From Brachybacterium squillarum M-6-3 (GTDB lineage Bacteria > Actinomycetota > Actinomycetes > Actinomycetales > Dermabacteraceae): DNA of 64,000 nt. The notes beneath the pieces are model-generated. The model saw only the letters and a program-made list of their open reading frames with translations, was not told the origin of the DNA and searched no databases. Numbering within the stretch: position 1 is the first letter of the stretch; each line of letters begins with the position of its first letter. The stretch covers positions 105,878 through 169,877 of the forward strand of contig NZ_AGBX01000003.1 in the NCBI RefSeq assembly GCF_000225825.1, in the 5' to 3' direction. Shown piece by piece: positions 40,835 through 49,761 of the stretch. Made by a program: the position numbers and the translations under genes.

Positions 40835-42322
40835 GTGGCACGTGGCGACGGCAACCTCTCCCACGACCTCCTCCCCGGCGAGAAGGGTCCGCAGGACTCC
40901 TGCGGCGTCTTCGGCGTCTTCGCCCCGGGGGAAGAGGTCGCGAAGCTCTCCTACTACGGGCTCTACGCCCTCCAGCACCGCGGTCAGGAATCGGCCGGCA
41001 TCGCGACCAGCGACGGCTCCCAGATCCTGGTCTACAAGGACATGGGCCTGGTCTCCCAGGTCTTCGACGAGGCGAGCCTCGAGGCCCTGCAGGGGCACAT
41101 CGCGATCGGGCACGCTCGCTACTCGACGACCGGCGGCTCCGTCTGGTCCAACGCGCAGCCCACCCTCGGCCCCCGGCCCGACGGCACGGTCGCCCTGGCC
41201 CACAACGGCAACCTGGTCAACACCGCCGAGCTGCTGGAGCTGCTCACGGAGCGCCAGGGCGAGACCACCCGCGGCGAGATCGCCCGCGGTAACACCACCG
41301 ACACCGCCCTGGTCACCGCCCTGCTGAACACCGAGGGCAGCCTCGAGGACGCCCTCGCCGAGGTGATGCCCCACCTGCGCGGCGCCTACTGCTTCACGAT
41401 CATGGACGAGACCACGCTGTACGCGGCGCGCGACCCCCAGGGCATCCGACCGCTGGTCCTCGGCCGCCTCGAGCGCGGCTGGGTGGTGGCCTCCGAGACC
41501 GCCGCCCTGGACATCTGCGGCGCCAGCTTCGTCCGCGAGGTCGCCCCCGGCGAGATGATCACCATCGACGAGCAGGGGCTGCGGTCCCGCCAGGTGATGG
41601 AGCCGCGCCCCAAGGGCTGCGTCTTCGAGTACGTCTACCTCGCCCGCCCCGACACCCACATCAACGGGCGCAGCGTCAACGAGTCCCGCATCGAGATGGG
41701 CCGGCAGCTCGCCCGCGAGCACCCCGTCGAGGCGGACCTGGTGATCCCCACCCCGGAGTCCGGCACCCCCGCCGCGATCGGCTACGCCCAGGAGTCCGGC
41801 ATCGACTACGGCCAGGGCATGGTGAAGAACGCCTACGTCGGCCGCACCTTCATCCAGCCCAGCCAGACCATCCGGCAGCTCGGCATCCGCCTCAAGCTCA
41901 ACCCCCTGCGCGAGGTCATCGAGGGCAAGCGCCTGGTCGTCATCGACGACTCCATCGTGCGCGGCAACACCCAGCGGGCCGTGGTGCGAATGCTCCGCGA
42001 GGCCGGCGCCGCCGAGGTGCACGTGCGGATCTCCTCCCCGCCCGTGCGCTGGCCCTGCTTCTACGGCATCGACTTCGCCTCCCGGGCGGAGCTGATCGCC
42101 AACGGCCTGGACACGGAGGAGATCGCCCGCTCCATCGGCGCCGACTCCCTGGGCTACATCTCCCAGGAGGGCATGGTCGCCGCCACCGCGCAGGAGCCCT
42201 CCACCCTCTGCACGGCCTGCTTCACCGGCACCTACCCGGTGTCCCTGCCCGATCCGACCGCCCGCGACCAGGGCATCCTCCCGGTCACCCTCGAGGAGCT
42301 CTCCGTGAAGGAACCCGCATGA
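40835..42322 (+). CDS. purF: Amidophosphoribosyltransferase
   Basis: First committed step of purine synthesis, making phosphoribosylamine from PRPP and glutamine. The 495-residue protein has a 22-residue propeptide ending at Cys23 (DSCGVFGV); cleavage would expose the Ntn nucleophile, as in the Bacillus-type enzyme. The PRPP loop VVIDDSIVRGNT lies near 368-379. Late Cys residues in STLCTACFTG and WPCFYGIDF are consistent with the Fe-S-containing class. The GTG start fits a leaderless mRNA. purM overlaps its stop by four bases. Confidence 0.96.
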   Translation: MARGDGNLSHDLLPGEKGPQDSCGVFGVFAPGEEVAKLSYYGLYALQHRGQESAGIATSDGSQILVYKDMGLVSQVFDEASLEALQGHIAIGHARYSTTGGSVWSNAQPTLGPRPDGTVALAHNGNLVNTAELLELLTERQGETTRGEIARGNTTDTALVTALLNTEGSLEDALAEVMPHLRGAYCFTIMDETTLYAARDPQGIRPLVLGRLERGWVVASETAALDICGASFVREVAPGEMITIDEQGLRSRQVMEPRPKGCVFEYVYLARPDTHINGRSVNESRIEMGRQLAREHPVEADLVIPTPESGTPAAIGYAQESGIDYGQGMVKNAYVGRTFIQPSQTIRQLGIRLKLNPLREVIEGKRLVVIDDSIVRGNTQRAVVRMLREAGAAEVHVRISSPPVRWPCFYGIDFASRAELIANGLDTEEIARSIGADSLGYISQEGMVAATAQEPSTLCTACFTGTYPVSLPDPTARDQGILPVTLEELSVKEPA

Positions 42323-43461
42323 GCACCCCCGCCCCCCGTGGAGTCACCTATGCCGAGGCCGGGGTCGACACGGCCGCCGGAGACAAGGCCGTGGAGCTGA
42401 TGAAGGAGGCCGTCGCCGCGACCCACGGCCCCGAGGTGCTCGGCGGCATCGGCGCCTTCGCCGGCCTCGTCGACGTCAGCGCGCTGAAGGACTACCGTCG
42501 CCCGCTGCTGGCCTCCTCCACCGACGGCGTGGGCACCAAGATCGCCCTGGCCCGCGAGCTGGACGTGCACGACACCATCGGCCAGGACCTGGTCGCGATG
42601 GTGGTGGACGACATCGTCGTGGTCGGCGCCCGGCCGCTCGCGATGACCGACTACATCGCCTGCGGGCGGGTGGTGCCCGAGCGCATCGCCGACATCGTCC
42701 GCGGCATCGCCGAGGGCTGCCGCATCGCCGGCTGCGCCCTGGTGGGCGGGGAGACCGCCGAGCACCCGGGCCTGATGGCCCCCGAGGACTACGACGTGGC
42801 CGGCGCCGCCGTCGGCGTGGTCGAGGCCGAGGACATGCTGGGCCCGGAGCGGGTCCGCGTCGGCGACGTGCTGATCGGGATGGCCGCCTCCGGCCTGCAC
42901 TCCAACGGCTTCTCCCTGGTCCGCGCCGTGGTCGACCGCGCCGGGCTGGGCCTGGACACGATGATCGAGGCCTTCGGTCGCACCCTCGGCGAGGAGCTGC
43001 TGGAGCCGACCCGCATCTACGCCGGGGACGTCGCCGCGCTGCTCGAGGACGAGGCCGCCGGCGGCGGGGTCCACGCCCTCAGCCATGTCACCGGCGGGGG
43101 ACTGGCCGCGAACCTGGCCCGGGTGCTGCCCGCCGGCCTCGGCGCCGTGGTGGACCGCTCCTCCTGGACCCCGGCACCCGTCTTCGCCGCCGTCGCCGAG
43201 TGGGGCGACGTCCCGCAGCTCGACCTCGACGGCACCCTGAACATGGGCATCGGCATGATCGCCGTGGTCCACCCCGAGCAGGCCGAGGCGACCCTGTCCC
43301 TGCTGGCCGCTCGGGACCTGCCCGCCACCGTGATCGGCGAGGTCCTCCCGGAGCAGGCACTTCCCGCGGGGGAGGGACGACTGGAGCATCGGGTGAGCGG
43401 CGCCAAGGGCGTCGAGGGCGGCACCGTGCTCATGACCTCCCAGCATCACGGCTGGTCCTGA
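42319..43461 (+). CDS. purM: Phosphoribosylformylglycinamidine cyclo-ligase (AIR synthetase)
   Basis: Closes FGAM to AIR with ATP, step five of purine synthesis. The 380-residue protein shows TDGVGTKIALA near 73-83, VDDIVVVGARPLAMTDYIA near 95-113, GCALVGGETAEHPG near 137-150 and HVTGGGLAANLARVLP near 256-271, all PurM signatures. It begins with ATGA overlapping purF. A hairpin terminator 43 bases after the stop separates it from the convergent DUF3073 gene. The N-terminus has about 10 non-conserved residues. Confidence 0.96.
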   Translation: MSTPAPRGVTYAEAGVDTAAGDKAVELMKEAVAATHGPEVLGGIGAFAGLVDVSALKDYRRPLLASSTDGVGTKIALARELDVHDTIGQDLVAMVVDDIVVVGARPLAMTDYIACGRVVPERIADIVRGIAEGCRIAGCALVGGETAEHPGLMAPEDYDVAGAAVGVVEAEDMLGPERVRVGDVLIGMAASGLHSNGFSLVRAVVDRAGLGLDTMIEAFGRTLGEELLEPTRIYAGDVAALLEDEAAGGGVHALSHVTGGGLAANLARVLPAGLGAVVDRSSWTPAPVFAAVAEWGDVPQLDLDGTLNMGIGMIAVVHPEQAEATLSLLAARDLPATVIGEVLPEQALPAGEGRLEHRVSGAKGVEGGTVLMTSQHHGWS

Positions 43462-43503
43462 GGTCGGTCGGGGCAGGTCCGGACATGGGGGCGCACGCAG
43501 AGA

Positions 43504-43534
43504 ACCAGGGCCGTCCCGTCGGGGCGGCCCTGGT
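43504..43534. terminator. Hairpin between convergent purM and DUF3073
   Basis: ACCAGGGCCG (43504-43513) pairs with CGGCCCTGGT (43525-43534), 10 bp perfect with an 11-base loop. It is placed to end transcription from either side. Confidence 0.75.
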
Positions 43535-43570
43535 CAGCGGGATCTCGGTGGCGTGGGGACGCCGACCTGC

Positions 43571-43756
43571 TCAGCGGTACCGGGCGGAGGGGGCGTCCTC
43601 ATCGGCCCAGTCCTCGCGGTCCTCGTCCCAGTCGCCGCCCTCGGCCTCCTTGTGCTGCAGCTCCCGCTGCAGCGCGGAGAGGTCCGTGGGCGGGCTGTAG
43701 TACTTGAGGTCCCGTGCCACCTTGGTCTGCTTGGCTTTCTGTCGGCCACGACCCAT
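43571..43756 (-). CDS. DUF3073 small basic/acidic protein
   Basis: Actinobacteria-specific protein of 61 residues. It starts MGRGRQKAKQTKVARDLKYYSP, the strongly basic family signature, continues with a helical DLSALQRELQ and ends in an acidic EDREDWADEDAP tail. Function is unknown; size and charge pattern suggest a nucleic-acid or ribosome-associated factor, which is inference. The ATG at 43756 is chosen for the exact family start, with AGGGGGTC a few bases upstream. It is divergent from bldC across 326 bases. Confidence 0.93.
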   Translation of the reverse strand: MGRGRQKAKQTKVARDLKYYSPPTDLSALQRELQHKEAEGGDWDEDREDWADEDAPSARYR

Positions 43757-44082
43757 GGATCTGACCCCCTGTGCGTCGGCTGGCGGGCGCTCGAACGGGC
43801 CCGGACGATGGCAATGTTTCGGAACCACAGAATACACGGGCGTGATCCGCTCCGGCGAACGGCCCCGGGGAGACCTGGGTAACGCTCGCTGTGCGGGGGG
43901 TGCGCGAACCCATGTCTCGACATGCCCGGACTATCCGCTAATTGCAGGTCACAGGACTCTGAGTATTCACGTGATGCTCCGGAAACCTATTAGGATGGGG
44001 GCTCTGAGCGGTCCGCCGGATCTTTCGGCCAGCGCCGCTCTCTCTCCCCGCTTCATCCTCACCGGAAGGTCGCTCACACGCC
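43757..44082. other. Long divergent intergenic region between DUF3073 and bldC
   Basis: No gene is supported in these 326 bases. The bldC side is unusually A+T-rich. It contains a perfect 14-bp palindrome CATGTC-TC-GACATG at 43911-43924 and a TAGGAT -10 box at 43991-43996, giving bldC a leader of about 80 bases. Confidence 0.6.
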
Positions 44083-44307
44083 ATGAACGGTTCCACGGAA
44101 CACCACCACCACAGCCACGGCGAGGATCGCGCCGCGCAGCTGCTGACCCCTGCCGAGGTCGCCCAGATGTTCCATGTCGATCCCAAGACCGTGACCCGGT
44201 GGGCTCAGGCCGGCAAGCTCTCCTACATGCGGACCCTCGGCGGCCACCGCCGCTACCACCGTCACGAGGTCGACGAGCTGCTGCGCGAGAGCACCGGGGG
44301 CGAGTGA
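44083..44307 (+). CDS. bldC: BldC-family MerR-type DNA-binding protein
   Basis: Short regulator of 74 residues made of a single MerR-like winged helix-turn-helix. LLTPAEVAQMFHVDPKTVTRWAQAGKL near residues 20-46 and RTLGGHRRYHRHEVDELLRE near 50-69 match BldC of Streptomyces, which binds DNA cooperatively at direct repeats and controls development and other genes. A His-rich N-terminus (HHHHSHGE) precedes it. The first start ATG follows GGAAGG. Its stop overlaps the GTG of an alpha/beta hydrolase, so the two are cotranscribed. In Dermabacteraceae, which do not sporulate, the targets are unknown. Confidence 0.92.
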   Translation: MNGSTEHHHHSHGEDRAAQLLTPAEVAQMFHVDPKTVTRWAQAGKLSYMRTLGGHRRYHRHEVDELLRESTGGE

Positions 44308-45251
44308 CCCCGGACCCCCTCTTCGGCCGCGGGTACACCGCGCACCGCCTCCATCTGGGGGCCGACGAGGAGGGGGAGCTGATCGCGACCCTGGTCCACC
44401 GCATCCATCGCCGCGGTGACCGGGAGGCGGCTCCCGGCAGTCCGCCGCTGCTGGTGCTGCACGGCTGGTCCGACTACGTCCTGGACCGGGCCCTGCTCGA
44501 CCACCTGGGGGAGGGTGGGCACGACGTCTGGGCCCTGGACCTGCGCAAGTACGGCCGCAGCCTGCGGGACGGGCAGACGCCCACCGCGATCGATCACCTC
44601 AGCCGCTACGACCACGAGATCGGCCTCGCCCTGCGCATCATCGGGCGGGGCCGATCTCCTGTGGTGATCGCGCATTCCATGGGCGGGCTGATCGCCTCCC
44701 TCTACGCCCAGCGGCACCCTCGCGCGTTCGCGGGCCTGGCCCTGAACTCGCCCTGGCTGGAGATGCACGGCGGGCGCTGGACCCGGCTGCTCGGTGACCC
44801 GCTGGTGCGGGCCGTCGCGCCCCGGCTGCAGCACCGGGCGATCCTGCCGACGGCCGCCCCGCACGTCGCCCGCACCACCCACCGCGACTACGGCGGACGC
44901 TACGACTACGAGCTGGCGCTGAAGCCGGCCGAGGGGCACGGCTTCCCCGCCTCCACCCTGCTCGCCGTGCTCGACGGGCAGCGTCGGCTGGCACGATCCG
45001 GGCCGATCACCCTGCCGGTGCTGGTGCTGCACGCCGCCCGCTCCCGCTTCGGCCTGCGCTTCTCCGAGCGGATGCGCCGCGCGGACGGGGTGCTGGACGT
45101 GCGCGCCATCTCCGCCGCGGCCCGCCGGCTGGGGCCGCGGGTGCGGGTCGAGCCGATCGAGGGCGCCCGCCACGAGGTGTTCCTCTCGGACGCCGACGCG
45201 CGCTCCCGTGCGGTGCGCCTGTTGGACGCCTGGTTCGCCGAGAGCTTCTGA
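44304..45251 (+). CDS. Alpha/beta hydrolase (serine aminopeptidase/lysophospholipase-like)
   Basis: Predicted serine hydrolase of 315 residues. VLHGWSDY near residues 49-56 is the oxyanion-hole region, and AHSMGGL near 121-127 is the nucleophile elbow, a GxSxG variant with Ala in the first position. VLVLHAARS near 243-251 leads to the acidic residue, and GARHEVFLSD near 292-301 holds the catalytic His. The layout is that of the S33/monoacylglycerol-lipase-like group. The GTG start overlaps the bldC stop (GTGA), tying its expression to bldC. Substrate unknown. Confidence 0.87.
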   Translation: MTPDPLFGRGYTAHRLHLGADEEGELIATLVHRIHRRGDREAAPGSPPLLVLHGWSDYVLDRALLDHLGEGGHDVWALDLRKYGRSLRDGQTPTAIDHLSRYDHEIGLALRIIGRGRSPVVIAHSMGGLIASLYAQRHPRAFAGLALNSPWLEMHGGRWTRLLGDPLVRAVAPRLQHRAILPTAAPHVARTTHRDYGGRYDYELALKPAEGHGFPASTLLAVLDGQRRLARSGPITLPVLVLHAARSRFGLRFSERMRRADGVLDVRAISAAARRLGPRVRVEPIEGARHEVFLSDADARSRAVRLLDAWFAESF

Positions 45252-45270
45252 GCCCCCGGGGAGCGGCCGG

Positions 45271-46434
45271 TCAGCCGCGACGGCGCCCGGGCAGCAGGGC
45301 TGCGATCCCGCCGCCCAGCAGCGGCACCACCCAGGTGGTGATCCCCAGCAGCAGCACCGCGGTCGCCGCCGGGCCGGCCCCCACCCCGAGCCCCACCAGG
45401 GCCGCGGCCCCTACCGTCTCGGCGATGCCGGCACCGCCCGGGGTGAGCGGCAGCAGCGCCGCCACCCGCCCCAGGGCGAACACGGCGACAGTCAGCAGCA
45501 GCGGCAGCTCGGCGCCCACGGCCTGCAGCGCCAGCACCAGGGCGAGCCACTGAGCGGTGCGCGCCGCGGCGGTCGGCAGCAGCAGCCCGAGCGGACGGGT
45601 GCGCAGCAGGCGCACCAGGTGGTCGCGCTCGGTGAGCACCGCCTCCGCCAGGGCGGGGCGCGCCGCCCCGTCGTCCGCCCGGTCGTCGGTGGCCGGGCCC
45701 GTCTCCTGCCGACCGGGCGGGGCGGGCAGCGGCACGATCGCGGCGAACTGATCCAGCAACCCGGCCAGCACCGAGCGGCGAAGGAGCACCGCCATGCCGC
45801 CCACGGCGAGGGCGCCCAGGACGATCACGGCCAGCGCCGCACCGATCCCGCCGGGCAGCGGCACCGCGGTGACCCCACCGAGGGAGGCGACGGCGTAGGC
45901 GGTCAGGCCCAGCAGCGGCACCAGCAGCGAGGCCACCGCGAGCTCCACCAGGGAGCCGGCGACGATGCCGGTGAGGATCACCCGCAGCGGCAGACCGGAG
46001 CGGCGCAGCAGGTAGCCCAGCAGCAGCGGACCGAACAGCCCGCCGCCGGGCACCGCGGTCGCGGCGGCCGAGCCGACGGCGTGGGCGCGCAGGGTGTCGC
46101 CGTAGGGGGCGCCGCGCAGCGCGGTGCGCAGGGTCAGCGCCTCCAGGGCGACGGCGAGCACGCCGAGGACGACCACGCTCGGCACGGCCCAGGCCGGCAA
46201 CGCGGACAGGGAGGTCAGGATCTCGGACCAGCCGGCACCCGTCACCCAGGGCAGCCCCCAGGCCACCAGGGCCGCGACCAGCAGCACGGAGAGGACGGCC
46301 AGCACGATCCGCCCGGTGCCCAGGCGCGGTCGGTGCTCGAGGTCCGCCTCCGCCGCGATCCATGGCAGGGCCCCGGTTGCATCGTCGGCGGGGCGGGGCG
46401 TGGCGCCGCCGGGGGAGGACGCGGGGGCGGGCAT
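45271..46434 (-). CDS. YbhN/UPF0104 (lysylphosphatidylglycerol-synthase transmembrane) family protein
   Basis: Multi-spanning membrane protein of 387 residues related to the flippase half of MprF. About eight hydrophobic segments are seen. AVGSAAATAVPGGGLFGPLLLGYLLRRSG near residues 124-152 and LPLTPGGAGIAETVGAAALVGLG near 332-354 are the family's glycine/proline-rich re-entrant motifs. A charged cytoplasmic loop (RQETGPATDDRADDGAA) lies near 243-259. The ATG at 46434 is 6 bases from a GAGAAT -10-like box. Lipid transport is inferred from the family; no lysyl-transferase domain is fused. Confidence 0.87.
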   Translation of the reverse strand: MPAPASSPGGATPRPADDATGALPWIAAEADLEHRPRLGTGRIVLAVLSVLLVAALVAWGLPWVTGAGWSEILTSLSALPAWAVPSVVVLGVLAVALEALTLRTALRGAPYGDTLRAHAVGSAAATAVPGGGLFGPLLLGYLLRRSGLPLRVILTGIVAGSLVELAVASLLVPLLGLTAYAVASLGGVTAVPLPGGIGAALAVIVLGALAVGGMAVLLRRSVLAGLLDQFAAIVPLPAPPGRQETGPATDDRADDGAARPALAEAVLTERDHLVRLLRTRPLGLLLPTAAARTAQWLALVLALQAVGAELPLLLTVAVFALGRVAALLPLTPGGAGIAETVGAAALVGLGVGAGPAATAVLLLGITTWVVPLLGGGIAALLPGRRRG

Positions 46435-46482
46435 GCGGTGATTCTCGCACGCAGGTGGTCCGAGGTCCTGCGAGGGCGCCGG

Positions 46483-46488
46483 TAGCCT
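46483..46488 (+). promoter_or_regulatory. -10 box TAGCCT, leaderless start of small membrane gene
   Basis: TAGCCT ends 6 bases before the ATG at 46495. Confidence 0.5.
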
Positions 46489-46494
46489 GGGGAT

Positions 46495-46830
46495 ATGTCC
46501 TTCCTGATCTCTCTGTTCGTGGTCCTCCACATGCTCTGCTGGGCCGTGGCGCTCGGCACCTGGGTGGCCGCCGCCCGCACCCGCACCCCCAACCCGGGCA
46601 TGGCCCACGCCGCCGCCGGCGCCCTCGTCTTCGGCCTGGTGCTGATGGTCCTGGTCTCGATCGGCGGGGACCCGGACCACGTGAAGCTCGGCATCAAGTT
46701 CCTGCTGGCCGCCGTGGCCACGGCCTTCGCGTTCGTGGCCCGCAACCGCGGCCCCGAGACCCCCTCTGCGATCTGGTTCGGCATCCCCGTCGCGATCGTC
46801 GCGAACATCGTGGTGGCCGTCTTCGTCTGA
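46495..46830 (+). CDS. Four-helix membrane protein of unknown function
   Basis: A 111-residue protein that is almost wholly hydrophobic, with segments near residues 3-25, 37-57, 66-83 and 92-110. A His in helix 1 (VVLHMLCWAV) and a loop Lys/Asp pair (DPDHVKLGIK) give it some likeness to small integral membrane proteins found next to uvrD in Actinobacteria, but no function is known. A TAGCCT -10 box 6 bases before the ATG supports expression. It precedes pcrA by about 115 bases and has the same orientation. Confidence 0.75.
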   Translation: MSFLISLFVVLHMLCWAVALGTWVAAARTRTPNPGMAHAAAGALVFGLVLMVLVSIGGDPDHVKLGIKFLLAAVATAFAFVARNRGPETPSAIWFGIPVAIVANIVVAVFV

Positions 46831-46947
46831 GCGACGGCACCAGCTCCCCGGAGCCGACTCGGAGACGCTCCCGCGGCCCGATCGGGCACGGATCACGGGG
46901 CCCGGCGATCACGGATCGTCGGGCCTCGCCCCTATCCTGGAGGGGCC

Positions 46948-49749
46948 ATGAGCTCACTCTTCGACGACCTCTCCCTGCCCGACTCCTTCCGCCGCCTGGA
47001 GGGCGTGCGGGTGAGCGCCGACGCCTCGCCGCCGGCCGGGAAGGGGGAGCCCGCGGACCCGGGCTTCGACGGCCCCGCCGACCCGGCTGCCAAGGCGTCC
47101 GCACAGGACGATGACGGCGCCGCCCCCTGGGGTGAGGAGCCGCCGCCGGAGGAGGACGAGCTGCCGCCCGAGGACGACGGGCACCCCGAGGCCGGGGAGA
47201 CCTCGCCCTTCGAAGGCGACCCCGTCCCCGCCGCGCCGTCGGCCGCCGCCTCCCACTGGGGCGGGGGCGGACCCGCCGTGCGGCCCGCGAGCGCGGAGCG
47301 CCTCGCCGAGCTGGTCGACGGGCTGAACCCCCCGCAGCGCGAGGCCGTCGAGCACCGCGGCGGCCCGCTGCTGATCGTCGCGGGCGCCGGCTCCGGCAAG
47401 ACCCGGGTGCTGACCCGCCGCATCGCCCACCTGCTGGCCTCCGGCCAGGCCCTGCCGGGGGAGATCCTCGCGATCACCTTCACCAACAAGGCCGCCGCCG
47501 AGATGCGCGAGCGTGTCGAGGAGCTGGTCGGCCCCGCCTCCCGTGCCATGTGGGTCTCCACCTTCCACAGCGCCTGCGTGCGGATCCTGCGCCGGGACGC
47601 CCCCGCGGCCGGGCTCAAGAGCTCCTTCACCATCTACGACAGCGCCGACTCCCTGCGGCTGATCACCACGATCGCCAAGGACCTGGAGCTGGACACGAAG
47701 AAGAACGCACCCCGCGCGATCGCCTCGCGCATCTCCTCCCTGAAGAACGAGCTGGTCGACCCCATCGACTACGCCGACCAGGCCGAGAGCGCGAAGAACC
47801 CCTTCGAGAAGACCCTCGCCCGCATCTACACGGCCTACGCGGAGCGGCTGCGGCAGGCCAACGCCGTGGACTTCGACGACCTCATCGGGCTGACCGTGAC
47901 GATGCTGCGCGAGAACCCGGCCATCCGCGAGGGCTACCGGCGGCGCTTCCGCCACCTCATGGTCGACGAGTACCAGGACACCAACCCTGCGCAGTACGCG
48001 CTGGTGCGGGAGCTGGTGGGGGACGACCCGGCCGCCGACCTCACCGTGGTGGGCGACTCCGACCAGTCGATCTACGCCTTCCGCGGCGCGACCATCCGCA
48101 ACATCGTCGAGTTCGAGCAGGACTTCCCCTCGGCCCGCACCATCGTGCTGGAGCAGAACTACCGCTCCACCCAGAACATCCTCGGCGCCGCCAACGCGCT
48201 GATCGCCGGGAACGAGGGACGCCGCCGCAAGAACCTGTGGACCGACCAGGGCAGCGGCGAGCAGATCACCCTGTACGTGGCCGACGACGAGGCCTCTGAG
48301 GCCCGCTACATCGGCCGCCAGATCGACGCCCTGGTCGACGCCGGCCGGCAGGCCGGGGACGTGGCGATCTTCTACCGCGCCAACGCCCAGTCCCGCGCCC
48401 TGGAGGACCAGCTGATCCGGGTGGGCCTGCCGTACCGGGTGGTGGGCGGCACCCGCTTCTACGAGCGCCGCGAGGTGAAGGACGCCCTGGCCTACCTGCA
48501 GGTGCTCGCCAACCCCGAGGACGAGATCAACCTGCGGCGCATCCTCAACGTGCCCAAGCGCGGCATCGGCGACCGCGCCGAGGCGGCCGTCGCGATGCTC
48601 GCCGAGCGGGAGCGGATCGGCTTCGGCGAGGCCCTGCGCCGCGCCGAGGAGGCCCCCGGCATCGCCACCCGCTCCCTGAACGCCGTGCGCGGCTTCGTGG
48701 CGATGATCGACGACCTGCGCGAGCTGACCGATCGCGGCGACGGCCCCGCAGAGGTGCTCGAGACGATCCTGCAGCGCACCGGCTACGAGGCGGAGCTGCA
48801 GGGCAGTGACGACCCGCAGGACGAGTCGCGGCTGGAGAACCTCGCCGAGCTGATCAGCGTGGCCGCCGAGTTCGAGGCCCAGCAGGAGGCCGCCGCGGCC
48901 GCCGCCAGCGAGGCGGAGGACGACGAGGATGCCGCCGGCGACACCGATGACCGGGCAGGTCAGGAGCGCCGCGCCCCCACGGCCGGGGGCCGCGCCGGCA
49001 GCAATCTGCCCGGGGTGGACGACCCCGAGGGCACCGTGCTGGACCAGTTCCTGGAGAAGGTCTCGCTGGTCGCCGACGCCGACCAGGTGCCCGGCGGGGA
49101 GGACCAGTTCGTCACCCTGATGACGCTCCACACCGCCAAGGGCCTCGAGTTCCCGGTGGTGTTCCTGACCGGTATGGAGGACGGCACCTTCCCCCACCAG
49201 CGCACCCTGTCGGACCCGCAGGAGCTGGAGGAGGAGCGGCGCCTCGCCTACGTGGGCATTACCCGCGCCCGCGAGAAGCTGTACCTGACGCGCTCGCAGA
49301 TGCGCGCCACCTGGGGCGCCCCGCAGTTCATGCCCGCCAGCCGTTTCCTCGACGAGCTGCCCGAGGACACCCTGGACGTGGCCCGCGCCGGCTCCTCCCT
49401 CAGCGGGGTCGGCTACGGCGGCGGCTACGGCTCCGCCGGCAGCTACGGCGGGGGCTACGGCGGCTCGAGCCGCTCCGGCGGGGGCCGCGGCCCCTCCTTC
49501 AGCGGCGGCACCGGCGGCGGACGCCGGGACGTCAGCCGGCCCAGCTTCGGCTCCGGCCGCACCCCGACGCCCACCTCGAACCTGCCGCAGCTCGCGGTGG
49601 GGGACCGCGTCACCCACGACTCCTTCGGCATGGGGACCGTCTCCGAGGTGGCCGGCCAGGGCGACAAGACGCAGGTGGAGGTGCAGTTCAAGGCACCCCA
49701 CGGCACCAAGCGCCTGCTGCTGCGCTACGCCCCGATCACGAGGCTCTGA
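46948..49749 (+). CDS. pcrA: ATP-dependent DNA helicase PcrA/UvrD
   Basis: Superfamily 1A 3'-5' helicase for repair and replication restart, 933 residues. Motifs run in order: GLNPPQREAVEH (Q motif, about 127-138), GAGSGKT (Walker A, 146-152), TFTNKAAAEMRER (motif Ia, about 178-190), VDEYQDTNPAQYA (motif II, about 340-352), GDSDQSIYAFRGA (motif III) and LMTLHTAKGLEFPVVF (motif V). About 120 acidic, Pro-rich residues precede the helicase core, longer than usual for PcrA. The C-terminus has a Gly/Tyr/Ser-rich linker and then a Tudor-like end (GDRVTHDSFGMGTV). TATCCT lies 9 bases before the ATG with GGAGGGG between. Confidence 0.94.
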   Translation: MSSLFDDLSLPDSFRRLEGVRVSADASPPAGKGEPADPGFDGPADPAAKASAQDDDGAAPWGEEPPPEEDELPPEDDGHPEAGETSPFEGDPVPAAPSAAASHWGGGGPAVRPASAERLAELVDGLNPPQREAVEHRGGPLLIVAGAGSGKTRVLTRRIAHLLASGQALPGEILAITFTNKAAAEMRERVEELVGPASRAMWVSTFHSACVRILRRDAPAAGLKSSFTIYDSADSLRLITTIAKDLELDTKKNAPRAIASRISSLKNELVDPIDYADQAESAKNPFEKTLARIYTAYAERLRQANAVDFDDLIGLTVTMLRENPAIREGYRRRFRHLMVDEYQDTNPAQYALVRELVGDDPAADLTVVGDSDQSIYAFRGATIRNIVEFEQDFPSARTIVLEQNYRSTQNILGAANALIAGNEGRRRKNLWTDQGSGEQITLYVADDEASEARYIGRQIDALVDAGRQAGDVAIFYRANAQSRALEDQLIRVGLPYRVVGGTRFYERREVKDALAYLQVLANPEDEINLRRILNVPKRGIGDRAEAAVAMLAERERIGFGEALRRAEEAPGIATRSLNAVRGFVAMIDDLRELTDRGDGPAEVLETILQRTGYEAELQGSDDPQDESRLENLAELISVAAEFEAQQEAAAAAASEAEDDEDAAGDTDDRAGQERRAPTAGGRAGSNLPGVDDPEGTVLDQFLEKVSLVADADQVPGGEDQFVTLMTLHTAKGLEFPVVFLTGMEDGTFPHQRTLSDPQELEEERRLAYVGITRAREKLYLTRSQMRATWGAPQFMPASRFLDELPEDTLDVARAGSSLSGVGYGGGYGSAGSYGGGYGGSSRSGGGRGPSFSGGTGGGRRDVSRPSFGSGRTPTPTSNLPQLAVGDRVTHDSFGMGTVSEVAGQGDKTQVEVQFKAPHGTKRLLLRYAPITRL

Positions 49750-49761
49750 GCGCCCCTCCCC

